DNA of 33,820 nt from Micromonospora globispora (GTDB lineage: Bacteria > Actinomycetota > Actinomycetes > Mycobacteriales > Micromonosporaceae), in the NCBI RefSeq assembly GCF_003857015.1, contig NZ_QGGF01000268.1:1-33820 (forward strand), written 5' to 3'. The notes below the pieces were generated by a model. That model saw nothing but the letters and a program-made list of their open reading frames with translations. It was not told where the DNA came from and did no database searches. The translations under genes and the position numbers were made by a program. Position 1 is the stretch's first letter; every line of letters begins with the position of its first letter. Shown piece after piece: positions 14,495 to 21,925 of this stretch.

Positions 14495-14775
14495 GTAGCC
14501 TCTCCACTCCGTTCGGGCGTACTCCAGCACCCTGGGCTGCAGCAACGTGGTGGCGGGCACGTCCAGCCGGGCCCGGTCGGCGGGGAAGGTGGCCGCCGCG
14601 GCCAGCACCGACGGGGTGAGGAAACGCAGCGGCGGGGCGTCGACCGGCAGCGCCAACGCCGGCGCGCGGGCGCGAAGTACGGCGACCCGGACTGCACCAC
14701 GAGCCGCCCGCCCGCGGCGAGCACCGCACGGATCAGCGCGTAGAACTCGACCGTGTCGAGCTTGGCGGTGGCGGT
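14492..14775 (-). pseudogene. Polyamine aminopropyltransferase (spermidine synthase-like) remnant
   Basis: Only C-terminal pieces remain. Bases 14775-14668 encode TATAKLDTVEFYALIRAVL.AGGRLVVQSGSPYFAP, the end of the Rossmann methyltransferase-like core. The reading frame then breaks. Bases 14668-14492 in another frame encode RAPALALPVDAPPLRFLTPSVL, then FPADRARLDVPATTLLQPRVLEYARTEWRGY and a stop, the normal C-terminus of the actinobacterial family. About 30-40 residues that usually sit between the two (with PYHVxVPSFGxWGFVLA) are absent, and the whole N-terminal part with its membrane and cofactor-binding regions is missing. It is fused to DUF2617 sequence upstream. This could be gene decay or a collapsed assembly. 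Confidence 0.75.
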
Positions 14776-15011
14776 TCGTCGTGCAGGGTGCCGGGCAGGT
14801 GCGGCGACCGGCCGGGCAGGCAGGCGACCGTTTCGGTGAGGTCGGCGCAGACGACCTGGTGAGAGGCGCCGAGCAGGCGCAGCCGCAGCCGGAGCCCGCC
14901 GGGCAGGGTCAGCTCGCGTACGTGCAGCGCGGGGCGCTCCGGGCCGCCGAGCGTCAGGCTGAGGTCGGCGGCGCTGGTGTCGACGTACGGGGTGTCCGGG
15001 GTGACCAGCAC
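14733..15011 (-). pseudogene. DUF2617 family protein, truncated
   Basis: The frame begins MLVTPDTPYVDTSAADLSL and continues through VRELTLPGGLRLRLRLLGASHQVVC to ETVACLPGRSPHLPG. This matches the N-terminal half of the actinobacterial DUF2617 family, whose members run to roughly 160-170 residues. Family similarity ends around base 14780, and the last ~15 codons of the frame are out-of-frame aminopropyltransferase sequence. DUF2617, DUF4178 and an aminopropyltransferase form a known conserved actinobacterial cluster of unknown role. The GTG start at 15011 is 2 nt after the DUF4178 stop, with a GGAGCAGG-like site inside the end of that gene. Confidence 0.7.
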
Positions 15012-15013
15012 GG

Positions 15014-15643
15014 TCAGGACACCTGCTCCGGGCCGTCCTGCGGGTAGATCATCACCTCGGCCCGGTGCAGCTTCTCACCGAGCGCCACCTCCCAGCCGGC
15101 CTCCCCGTACGCCTCGAAGGAGAGCCGGGCCCCGCCGGGCGCCTGGTAGTCGTAGTAGCGCATGGTGCCGTGCGGGTCGAGGCCGGTGCCCTCGGTGGCG
15201 GTGTAGCGGGCCTGGCCGGACTCGTCCCAGGTGTACCGGCGGCCGGCGATGTCGAGCGTGGGTGCGCCCGGCGTGACGGTGGCGGACGGCTCAGCCGTCC
15301 AGAGCACCAGTTCCAGGTCCGGGTCCTCCTCGACGGAGAGCCAGCGCTTCACCCCGCCGGCGTCGTCGAGCAGGTGCTCGGCCCAGCTCCAACCGCCCTC
15401 GACCAGGTGCACCGAGCCGCGGACCGTGTACGGCACCTGGCGGATCTCGACGATGTCGCCGGGGCGCAGCCTGCGCGGGTCGCCGCGGAGCACGTCCGCG
15501 TCCCGGTCCCGGAACGGGTCGGCGGCTGTCCGCGGTCGGGGCCGGGACCGGGCCCTGAGCAGCGCCACCACGGCGATGACGACACCGGCCACCCCGATCA
15601 GGCAGCCCAGCGCCAGCACCAGGTACGCCAACGAACGGTCCAC
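15014..15643 (-). CDS. DUF4178 domain protein, membrane-anchored
   Basis: A 209-residue protein with an N-terminal membrane helix (residues ~5-30: YLVLALGCLIGVAGVVIAVVALL), a basic linker and a DUF4178 domain. Domain hallmarks are LRPGDIVEIRQVPYTVRGSVHLVEGGWSWAEHLLDD, KRWLSVEEDPDLELVLW and GTMRYYDYQAPGGARLSFEAYGEAGWEVALGEKL. It appears intact. The GTG start follows GGGGAGG at 6-nt spacing. In complete clusters it is co-transcribed with DUF2617 and an aminopropyltransferase; here those partners are damaged. Biochemical function is unknown. Confidence 0.87.
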   Translation of the reverse strand: MDRSLAYLVLALGCLIGVAGVVIAVVALLRARSRPRPRTAADPFRDRDADVLRGDPRRLRPGDIVEIRQVPYTVRGSVHLVEGGWSWAEHLLDDAGGVKRWLSVEEDPDLELVLWTAEPSATVTPGAPTLDIAGRRYTWDESGQARYTATEGTGLDPHGTMRYYDYQAPGGARLSFEAYGEAGWEVALGEKLHRAEVMIYPQDGPEQVS

Positions 15644-15783
15644 GATCGCCTCCCCACGTGCGTCGCGGAGACGGTAACAACCCGACGCACGCCCGCCGAA
15701 CGGCCGATCGCCGAGTCACCGGTCAGCTGTCGGAGGTTTCCGGGGGCGGCCGATCGGGTGGTGACCTGGCATGCTGACGAGCC

Positions 15784-16426
15784 GTGGCGGCGGAGGAACG
15801 GGCCAAGCAGGTGACGGTGGTCGACCGCGAGGTGGGCTGGGACGGCTTCTGCAACGCGCGGGACCTCGGCGGCCTGCCGACCCGCGACGGCCGCCGGACC
15901 CGCCGGGGAGCGCTGATCCGATCGGGGGACCTGCGGTTCGTCACGGCAGCCGGCTGGCGGGCCGCACACGACGCGGGCGTCCGGACCATCATCGACCTGC
16001 GCAACGACGATGAGGTACGGCCGGCCGACGGTCCCGGCCTGACGGCGCTTGGCGGCTCGGCGCAGTTCGCGCCGGAACCGTTCGGGCCGTTCGTGCCGGC
16101 CGGGATGACCCGGGTGCAGGTGCCGCTCGACGGGACGCGACCGGACCGGGCTGCTGGCCCTCCTCCTGCTGTCCCTCGCAGGCGTCGAGCCGGAGCACAT
16201 CGCGGCCGACTACGAGCTGAGCACAGCGGCGCTCGTCCGGCTGTTCGCCCTGCTCGGCAGGCCGGACGACGGACCTGTTGTCGCGCGGATCCTCGCCGAC
16301 AAGGGCACCACGATGCGGGAGGCGATGCTCGCGGTGTGCCACGGCCTGGACGCCGAGGCGTACCTACTGGCGGCCGGGGTCAGCCCGGAGGACATCGATC
16401 GGGTACGAGCCCGCCTGCTGGACTGA
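15784..16426 (+). pseudogene. Tyrosine-protein phosphatase (PF13350-like), active site deleted
   Basis: The first frame (15784-~16134) encodes a typical N-terminus: GFCNARDLGGLPTRDG, GALIRSGDLRFVT and TIIDLRNDDE, ending at VPLDG. From base 16133 the family continues in another frame as [30 protein letters not shown] and runs to the stop at 16424-16426. The missing piece, roughly 45-55 residues, should carry the catalytic Cys of the HCxxGxDRTG loop; only GRDRTG is left. The encoded product cannot be an active phosphatase. The GTG start is preceded by CATGCT at 8 nt, a poor -10 match. The break may be real or an assembly collapse at the short shared GGACG sequence. Confidence 0.75.
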
Positions 16427-16448
16427 CGGACGCCGCCGGTCACTCAGC

Positions 16449-16826
16449 TCAGTCGCCGGCGAGGCGTTCGGTGGCGTACTCGCGCAGGGTGGCCCGCCCC
16501 ATCACGCAGCCGCTGAACGTGGTGAACTCGCGCTTGTCGTCGCGGAGCCGCTCCCAGGCCGCCCGGCCGGCTTCCCGGTCGACCTTGTCGAGCAGCGTGG
16601 CCGCGTACCCCTTGCCGGCTGGCGAGCCGTGCTTGAGCAGCCAGTCGACCTTCTTACGGGCCTCCTCCGGATGCTCCACGAGCGCCCGCTCCACGTGCCG
16701 GTACGCCTCGGTCTCCGGCAGCAGGGTGGAGGCGATCCCCACCCCGCCGAAGGCCAGCGTGTCGGCCTTCGCCAGCTCCTCGACCGCGGCGTCCAGCTCC
16801 TTGTCCTTCTTCCCCATGCCCAACAT
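16449..16826 (-). CDS. Small conserved helical protein
   Basis: A 125-residue, charged, all-helical soluble protein, with a central repeat-like segment (EEARKKVDWLLKHGSPAGKGYAATLLDKVD) that suggests HEAT-type helical hairpins. I do not recognise a named family. Start choice is unclear: ATG 16826 is only 2 nt after AGGAGG, whereas ATG 16817 (MGKKDKELD) has the same site at 11 nt. It is on the same strand as clpB but separated by a terminator and a long palindrome, so it is probably transcribed separately. Its codon use matches the neighbourhood. Confidence 0.7.
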   Translation of the reverse strand: MLGMGKKDKELDAAVEELAKADTLAFGGVGIASTLLPETEAYRHVERALVEHPEEARKKVDWLLKHGSPAGKGYAATLLDKVDREAGRAAWERLRDDKREFTTFSGCVMGRATLREYATERLAGD

Positions 16827-16864
16827 GCCCTCCTAGTGCCCGCTCTGACCCATCCTGACCCTGC

Positions 16865-16920
16865 TGATCAAGAAGTTTGCGTCCGCAACGTCGGCGCTCG
16901 GGACGCAAACTTCTTGATCA
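16865..16920. repeat. 20-bp perfect palindromic element
   Basis: Two 20-bp arms (16865-16884 and 16901-16920) form a perfect inverted repeat around a 16-nt loop. The arms contain GATCAAGAAGTTTGCGTCC and are much richer in A/T than the surroundings. The element lies between the small helical protein and the clpB terminator. It is longer than a normal terminator and could be a repeated mobile palindrome (REP or MITE-like). Only one copy is in this window. Confidence 0.8.
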
Positions 16921-16925
16921 ACCCG

Positions 16926-16960
16926 CTCGGCCGGGTCCCGGGAGGCGGGACCCGGCCGAG
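16926..16960 (-). terminator. Hairpin terminator after clpB
   Basis: CTCGGCCGGGTCCC (16926-16939) pairs with GGGACCCGGCCGAG (16947-16960), a perfect 14-bp stem with a 7-nt loop, 17 bp downstream of the clpB stop. Confidence 0.75.
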
Positions 16961-16977
16961 TGGGCGCGAAAAGGGGG

Positions 16978-19569
16978 TCAGGCGGCGGTGACGGTCAGGC
17001 CGTCCTTGGCGTCGGCCAGGTCGACCTGCACCGTGTCGCCGTCGCGGATCTGCCCGGCGAGCAGCGCCTTGGCGAGCTGGTCGCCGATGGCCGACTGGAC
17101 CAGGCGACGCAGCGGGCGCGCACCGTAGATCGGGTCGTACCCGTGCTCGGCGAGCCACCCACGGGCGGCGTCGGTGATGTCCAGTGCCAACCGACGGTCG
17201 GCGAGACGGCGTCGCATCCGCTCCAGCTGGATGTCCACGATGGCCCGCAGGTCGTCGCCCTGCAGGGCGGCGAAGACCACGATGTCGTCCAGCCGGTTGA
17301 GGAACTCCGGCTTGAAATGCGACCGGACCACCGCGAGCACGCCCTCCCGGCGCTGCTCCTCGGCCAGCGTCAGGTCGCTGATCACCGACGACCCCAGGTT
17401 CGAGGTGAGGATCAGGATCGCGTTGCGGAAGTCCACGGTACGACCCTGACCGTCGGTGAGCCGGCCGTCGTCGAGCACCTGGAGCAGCACGTCGAAGACG
17501 TCCGGGTGGGCCTTCTCGACCTCGTCCAGCAGGATCACCGAGTACGGCCGGCGGCGCACAGCCTCGGTGAGCTGGCCGCCCTCCTCGTAACCGACGTAGC
17601 CGGGCGGGGCACCGACCAGGCGGGCAACGGAGTGCTTCTCGCCGTACTCGCTCATGTCGATGCGGACCATGGCCCGCTCGTCGTCGAAGAGGAACTCGGC
17701 GAGCGCCTTGGCCAGCTCGGTCTTGCCGACACCGGTCGGGCCGAGGAAGAGGAAGCTGCCGGTGGGGCGGTCCGGATCGGCGACGCCGGCCCGGGCGCGA
17801 CGGACCGCGTCGGAGACGGCGCCGACCGCCTCGGACTGGCCGACCACGCGAGACCGCAGCGAGTCCTCCATCCGGAGCAGCTTGGCGGTCTCGCCCTCCA
17901 GCAGCCGGCCGGCGGGGATGCCGGTCCAGGAGGCGACCACGGCGGCGATGTCGTCCGCGCCGACCTCCTCCTTGAGCATGGCGCCGTCGGCCTGCAGCCG
18001 GGCCAGTTCCTCCTCGGCCTGCTTCAGCTCGGCCTTGAGGGCGGGGATCCGGCCGTACCGCAGCTCGGCGGCGCGTTCCAGCTCGCCGTCCCGCTCGGCC
18101 CGCTCGGCCTCGCCGGTGAGGCGCTCCAGCTCCTCCTTGGCGGTGGAGAGCTTGCTGATGTGACTCTTCTCCAGCTGCCAGCGCTCGGACAGCGCGGTGA
18201 GCTGCTCGCGCTTGTCGGCCAGCTCCTTGCGCAGCCGCTCCAGCCGCTCGGCGGAGGCGGCGTCCGGCTCCTTGGCCAGCGCCATCTCCTCGATCTCCAG
18301 CCGGCGGACCGCCCGCTCGATCTCGTCCACCTCGACCGGACGGGAGTCGATCTCCATCCGGAGCCGGGACGCGGACTCGTCGACCAGGTCGATCGCCTTG
18401 TCGGGCAGGAACCGGTCGGTGATGTAGCGGTCGGAGAGGGAGGCGGCGGCGACCAGCGCGGCGTCGGTGATCCGTACGCCGTGGTGCACCTCGTAGCGCT
18501 CCTTCAGGCCGCGCAGGATGCCGATGGTGTCCTCGATGGTCGGCTCGCCGACCAGCACCGGCTGGAAGCGGCGCTCCAGCGCCGGGTCCTTCTCGATGTG
18601 CTCGCGGTACTCGTCGAGGGTGGTCGCGCCGACCATCCGCAGCTCACCGCGGGCCAGCATCGGCTTGAGCATGTTGCCGGCGTCCATCGAGCCTTCGCCC
18701 TTGCCGGCGCCGACGACGGTGTGCAGCTCGTCGAGGAAGGTGATGACCTGGCCGTTGGAGTTCTTGATCTCCTCCAGCACGGACTTCAGCCGCTCCTCGA
18801 ACTGGCCGCGGTACTGCGCGCCGGCGACCATCGCGCCGAGGTCGAGCGAGACGAGCTTCTTGTCCCGCAGCGACTCGGGCACGTCGCCGGCCACGATCCG
18901 CTGGGCCAGGCCCTCGACGATCGCGGTCTTGCCGACGCCGGGCTCACCGATCAGCACCGGGTTGTTCTTGGTACGCCGGGACAGCACTTGGATCACCCGG
19001 CGGATCTCCGAGTCCCGGCCGATGACCGGGTCGATCTTGCCCTCCCGGGCGCTGGCGGTCAGGTCGACGCCGTACTTCGCCAGGGCCTGATAGGTCTGCT
19101 CCGGGTCGGCGGTGGTGACCCGCCGGTCCCCGCCGCGGACGGTCGGGAAGGCGGCGACCAGGTTCTCCTCGGTGGCACCCGCGTTCTTGAGCGCGACGGA
19201 GACCGCGCCACCCACCCGGGCCAGGCCGGCGAGCAGGTGCTCGGTGGAGGTGTACTCGTCGCCGAGGGGCCGGGCGATCTGCTCGGCGGCCCCGATGGCG
19301 TTGACGAACTCGCGGGCCAGGGTGGGCTCGGCGATGCTGGAGCCGCGGGCGGCCGGCAGCGCGTCGACCGAGCGCTGGGCAGCCCGGCGCAGCTCGGCGG
19401 GGTCCGCCCCGGCGGCGCGCAGCAGGCCGGCAGCGGTCGAGCCCTCGGTGTCCAGCAGCGACAGCAGCAGGTGCCAGGGCTCCACCGTGGCGTGCCCACG
19501 CTCGTTGGCCAGCGCGACGGCACCGGTGATGGTTTCGCGGCTCTTGGTGGTGAGACGTTCCGTGTTCAT
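16978..19569 (-). CDS. clpB: ATP-dependent disaggregase ClpB
   Basis: An 863-residue Hsp100 chaperone that works with DnaK/DnaJ/GrpE to pull apart aggregated proteins in the cytoplasm. The N-terminal Clp_N repeats cover residues ~1-145. AAA+ domain 1 has Walker A GEPGVGKT (208-215) and the sensor/arginine-finger region. The middle coiled-coil domain (about 400-525, Glu/Arg/Leu-rich) is what distinguishes ClpB from ClpC. AAA+ domain 2 has [16 protein letters not shown] and the [16 protein letters not shown]alker B, ending in the [12 protein letters not shown] region. The length is normal. The ATG start is preceded by GGGGGAG. A HAIR operator 44 bp upstream implies repression by HspR. Confidence 0.97.
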   Translation of the reverse strand: MNTERLTTKSRETITGAVALANERGHATVEPWHLLLSLLDTEGSTAAGLLRAAGADPAELRRAAQRSVDALPAARGSSIAEPTLAREFVNAIGAAEQIARPLGDEYTSTEHLLAGLARVGGAVSVALKNAGATEENLVAAFPTVRGGDRRVTTADPEQTYQALAKYGVDLTASAREGKIDPVIGRDSEIRRVIQVLSRRTKNNPVLIGEPGVGKTAIVEGLAQRIVAGDVPESLRDKKLVSLDLGAMVAGAQYRGQFEERLKSVLEEIKNSNGQVITFLDELHTVVGAGKGEGSMDAGNMLKPMLARGELRMVGATTLDEYREHIEKDPALERRFQPVLVGEPTIEDTIGILRGLKERYEVHHGVRITDAALVAAASLSDRYITDRFLPDKAIDLVDESASRLRMEIDSRPVEVDEIERAVRRLEIEEMALAKEPDAASAERLERLRKELADKREQLTALSERWQLEKSHISKLSTAKEELERLTGEAERAERDGELERAAELRYGRIPALKAELKQAEEELARLQADGAMLKEEVGADDIAAVVASWTGIPAGRLLEGETAKLLRMEDSLRSRVVGQSEAVGAVSDAVRRARAGVADPDRPTGSFLFLGPTGVGKTELAKALAEFLFDDERAMVRIDMSEYGEKHSVARLVGAPPGYVGYEEGGQLTEAVRRRPYSVILLDEVEKAHPDVFDVLLQVLDDGRLTDGQGRTVDFRNAILILTSNLGSSVISDLTLAEEQRREGVLAVVRSHFKPEFLNRLDDIVVFAALQGDDLRAIVDIQLERMRRRLADRRLALDITDAARGWLAEHGYDPIYGARPLRRLVQSAIGDQLAKALLAGQIRDGDTVQVDLADAKDGLTVTAA

Positions 19570-19612
19570 GGGCTCCCCCGGATCGGCGTGTCCACTAGGA
19601 AGGACACAACCA

Positions 19613-19637
19613 GAGTTGAGCCTATTCCGCTCAACTC
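19613..19637 (-). promoter_or_regulatory. HAIR operator (HspR-binding site) of clpB
   Basis: GAGTTGAGC (19613-19621) and GCTCAACTC (19629-19637) form a perfect 9-bp inverted repeat with a 7-nt spacer. This is the HAIR arrangement (CTTGAGT-N7-ACTCAAG). On the minus strand a possible -10, TAGGCT, overlaps the spacer and right arm, so HspR would block RNA polymerase. Confidence 0.85.
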
Positions 19638-19754
19638 CGAAGCTGTGACGCCGGTCACTTTATATGCCTTCGGACGCGGCGGAACTACCCAAGGAAACTA
19701 CATAAACTATATATCTGGAGCTGCGCTTGTGTAGTTCTCGAGATTGGGTGCCTC
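19638..19754 (+). promoter_or_regulatory. AT-rich, repeat-bearing promoter region of the Fic gene
   Basis: This 117-bp gap is clearly richer in A/T than its neighbours. It contains three direct copies of AACTAC/T (19683, 19696, 19705), a 7-bp inverted repeat (AACTACA 19696-19702 with TGTAGTT 19730-19736) and TATATA near 19708-19714. It probably holds the fic promoter and an operator. Confidence 0.4.
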
Positions 19755-20807
19755 ATGCGGAGCTTCGCCGACCTGGACCGGTTGATCGCCCAGGTTCCCG
19801 GCCCGGTCGTGACCGCGCTCGGCACCGTGGACGTCGGCCGTGGCTCCGAGGCGCTCTACCGTGACCAGCTCCCCGGACTTCTCAGGCAGCTCGCTGACCG
19901 TGCCCGGGTCGCCAGCATCACGGCCTCGTCCGCCATTGAGGGAGTGGTCGTACCTGACAACGCGCGGGCGGACCGGATCCTCGCGGGCAAGGTCACCCAG
20001 CTCAGGACGCGGAGCGAACAGGAGCTGGCCGGCTACCGGGATGCTCAGGACTACCTCTTCCAGGGATCATGGCGGCCGCTCAACAGCGGACTTCTGCTTC
20101 ATCTGCACAAGATGCTCTTCGCGCACACGGCAGCCCCCGGCGGCCGGTTCAAGACCGAGGACAACCTGGTCGTCGACCGGTCGAGCTCGGGAGAGGTCAC
20201 CGTAGGGTTCCGGCCGGTCCGCGCCTCGGACACGCCGTTCTACGTCTCGGAGCTGATCGACCGCTACCTACGCGAGATGTCGGTCCAGCGGCACCACCCG
20301 GTGCTCCTGGTCGGACTCTTCGCACTCGACCTGCTCGTCATCCATCCCTTCGAGGACGGCAACGGGCGGGTCACCCGGGCCCTCACCAACGCCCTGCTCA
20401 TGGACGCCGGCTACACCGTCTCCCGGTACGTCAGCCTGGAACAGCTGATCGCCGAGACGGCCGACACCTACTACCAGGCCCTGCTGGACTCGACTCACGG
20501 CTGGCACGAAGACCGGGCCGATCCATGGCCCTGGCTCAGCTACTTCGTGAACGTCCTCGCCACGGCGTACCGGACCTTCGCCCAACGCGCGGCCTCCGAC
20601 CGCTCCGACGGCTCGAAGCAGGACCGGGTACGTGAATATGTGCTCAACCACGCACCCGCCGTGTTCCGGATGGCCGACGTCCGCACAGCGCTCCCCGGCG
20701 TAAGCGACCCGACAATCCGTGTGGTCCTCGACCGCCTCCGTCGGGAGGGCGTCATCCATCCTGAGGGTCTGGGACGGTCGGCGGCGTGGCGCCGTAGCAG
20801 CCGCTGA
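19755..20807 (+). CDS. Fic family AMP-transferase, class II, with C-terminal winged helix
   Basis: A 350-residue protein. The catalytic motif HPFEDGNGR (bases 20344-20370) is the complete HPFx(D/E)GN(G/K)R loop that binds ATP and transfers AMP to a target hydroxyl. The inhibitory helix motif (S/T)xxxE(G/N) is present upstream as SSAIEG (near residue 60), which marks a class II, self-inhibited Fic. The family N-terminus lies around residues 30-110. A C-terminal winged helix (about residues 285-345: VREYVLNHAPAVFRMADVRTALPG, then PTIRVVLDRLRREGVIHPEG) may bind DNA or a partner. The ATG at 19755 has no good ribosome binding site. It is divergent from clpB. Its target is unknown, and no toxin-antitoxin partner is adjacent. 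Confidence 0.92.
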   Translation: MRSFADLDRLIAQVPGPVVTALGTVDVGRGSEALYRDQLPGLLRQLADRARVASITASSAIEGVVVPDNARADRILAGKVTQLRTRSEQELAGYRDAQDYLFQGSWRPLNSGLLLHLHKMLFAHTAAPGGRFKTEDNLVVDRSSSGEVTVGFRPVRASDTPFYVSELIDRYLREMSVQRHHPVLLVGLFALDLLVIHPFEDGNGRVTRALTNALLMDAGYTVSRYVSLEQLIAETADTYYQALLDSTHGWHEDRADPWPWLSYFVNVLATAYRTFAQRAASDRSDGSKQDRVREYVLNHAPAVFRMADVRTALPGVSDPTIRVVLDRLRREGVIHPEGLGRSAAWRRSSR

Positions 20808-20865
20808 TCCGGCAGCCCGTCATGCGCCGCTTCCGATGAACTCCGGGGACTTGACCTGGCTCGCT

Positions 20866-21132
20866 CTAGATACTTCGGCGGCTCATCGGTAGGCGGGCGG
20901 TGCAGGGGGTTTCGTGGTCGGCGCGCAGGATGCAGCGCCGACCGTTTTCGAGGCGCCGGTCGCAGAAGACGCGATGGCGTACCCCCTGGTTGTCCTCGGC
21001 CGAGACGGTGGTCTCGCCCGGGTCGACATGGGTGAGGAAGGCCAGCGAGCGGGCCGCGGTCCGCGCCAGCATCTTGGCCCGGGCCAGGTCGGCGGCGGTG
21101 ACCGGCAGGTGGATGACGTAGCGGCTGGTCAC
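20866..21132 (-). CDS. Hypothetical protein with CX9CX5HX3C putative zinc site
   Basis: An 88-residue protein. The first half is Ala/Leu-rich helix (DLARAKMLARTAARSLAFLTHV). The second half has Cys57, Cys67, His73 and Cys77 in an order that could bind zinc, in the sequence FCDRRLENGRRC followed by ADHETPC. I do not recognise a named family. The GTG start at 21132 overlaps the stop of the DivIVA-domain gene by four bases (GTGA), so the two are co-translated. Such small pairs next to short GntR proteins are typical of actinomycete plasmid or integrative-element cargo, which is an inference. Confidence 0.7.
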   Translation of the reverse strand: MTSRYVIHLPVTAADLARAKMLARTAARSLAFLTHVDPGETTVSAEDNQGVRHRVFCDRRLENGRRCILRADHETPCTARLPMSRRSI

Positions 21133-21461
21133 GGATGCCGGGCCAGGTCACGCATGGTCGAGGCCTGGCGCGACTGCCACGCGCGGAGGGCTTCCTTGAT
21201 CCTGGACGCCTCCTCACGACTGCGGGCCACCTCGGCGTGCGCGGCGGCGAGGTCGCCGGCGACCCGGTCGAGAAATGCGGCGACTTCGGCCGGGTCCAGC
21301 CCGCGACGGCAGGTGGTGAAGGTGCGGCTGCGCACCTGCCAGGGCCGCAACGGCAGGTACGACGCCGAGCGGTACGCGCCGACCGGCGGACGGTTGGGCG
21401 GACCCGGCCGGGCCGGGTCGGTATTGCCTCGCCTTAGTAGGGGTCGCAGGAGGTTGCGCAC
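21129..21461 (-). CDS. Small DivIVA-domain protein
   Basis: A 110-residue protein. The N-terminus is basic and proline-rich (MRNLLRPLLRRGNTDP). The segment SRTFTTCRRGLDPAEVAAFLDRVAGDLAAAHAEVARSREEAS is the conserved DivIVA N-terminal domain followed by a short coiled coil. True DivIVA/Wag31 is much longer, so this is a short accessory relative and not the cell-pole organiser. The GTG start has GAGAAAGG about 7 nt upstream. The gene overlaps the Zn-motif gene downstream and is transcribed away from the GntR gene. Its role is unknown. Confidence 0.78.
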   Translation of the reverse strand: MRNLLRPLLRRGNTDPARPGPPNRPPVGAYRSASYLPLRPWQVRSRTFTTCRRGLDPAEVAAFLDRVAGDLAAAHAEVARSREEASRIKEALRAWQSRQASTMRDLARHP

Positions 21462-21572
21462 GTCGGGCCTTTCTCATCCGGTTCGAGTTCTCGCCGATGA
21501 GGTCGGGACGGGCCGCTGGGGCACCCGCCCCGACCAGATGAGCGCCCCAAGTGCCATCCGGAGGCGTTCACG

Positions 21573-21641
21573 AGGAACCTACAATCGGTACCGGTCGTAG
21601 GTCAACGACCAACCCCCGATTGCTTGAGGTTGGAGGTTCCT
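21573..21641. promoter_or_regulatory. Nested inverted repeats between the DivIVA-domain and GntR genes
   Basis: Three nested inverted repeats share one centre region: AGGAACCT (21573-21580) with AGGTTCCT (21634-21641), CAATCGG (21582-21588) with CCGATTG (21616-21622), and GGTCGT (21593-21598) with ACGACC (21605-21610). GGTACC lies inside. The position between divergent genes suggests a shared operator, possibly for the GntR protein. Confidence 0.45.
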
Positions 21642-21677
21642 GCGTGATCGAATGGGCGTGCCATCCGGGGAGTGTGT

Positions 21678-21896
21678 ATGCCCAAGCAGCAGTACCAGGT
21701 GCTCGCAGACGAGCTGAAGAACAAGATTGATTCAGGAGAGTGGCCGCCCGGCACGAAGCTGCCGAGCCGGACCCAGCTCTGCAAGGAATACGGCGTGTCG
21801 GACACCGTGGTCGGCAAGGCCATGATGATCCTGCGCGCGACCGGACTGACCGAAACCCTTGAAGGGGTCGGAGTGTTCGTCGCAGAGCCCAAGTAG
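21678..21896 (+). CDS. Short GntR-type winged-helix protein without ligand domain
   Basis: A 72-residue protein that is almost only the GntR DNA-binding domain: QQYQVLADELKNKIDSGEWPPGTKLPSRTQLCKEYGVSDTVVGKAMMILRATGLTETLEGVGVFV. It has no effector-binding domain, so it may depend on a partner or simply repress. The ATG at 21678 is chosen because GGGGAG lies 5 nt upstream; a GTG two codons earlier is the alternative. It has fewer GC-rich codons than its neighbours (CAGCAGTACCAG, AACAAGATTGATTCA), a hint of transfer. Mini-GntR proteins like this are common on actinomycete integrative elements. Confidence 0.85.
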   Translation: MPKQQYQVLADELKNKIDSGEWPPGTKLPSRTQLCKEYGVSDTVVGKAMMILRATGLTETLEGVGVFVAEPK

Positions 21897-21925
21897 TGGC
21901 GAAGCGATAGCGACAGCCGGCGGGG

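Noticed and set aside
16960..19734. Plus-strand 924-residue reading frame opposite clpB
   Set aside because: Antisense shadow of clpB, with repetitive Leu/Gly/Asp composition.
19755..20807. Fic/Phd (Doc-like) toxin-antitoxin pair
   Set aside because: The protein carries its own inhibitory motif (class II), and no separate antitoxin gene is present.
21126..21461. True DivIVA/Wag31 cell-pole protein
   Set aside because: Only about 110 residues with a single short coiled coil; real DivIVA is much longer and lies in the division cluster.
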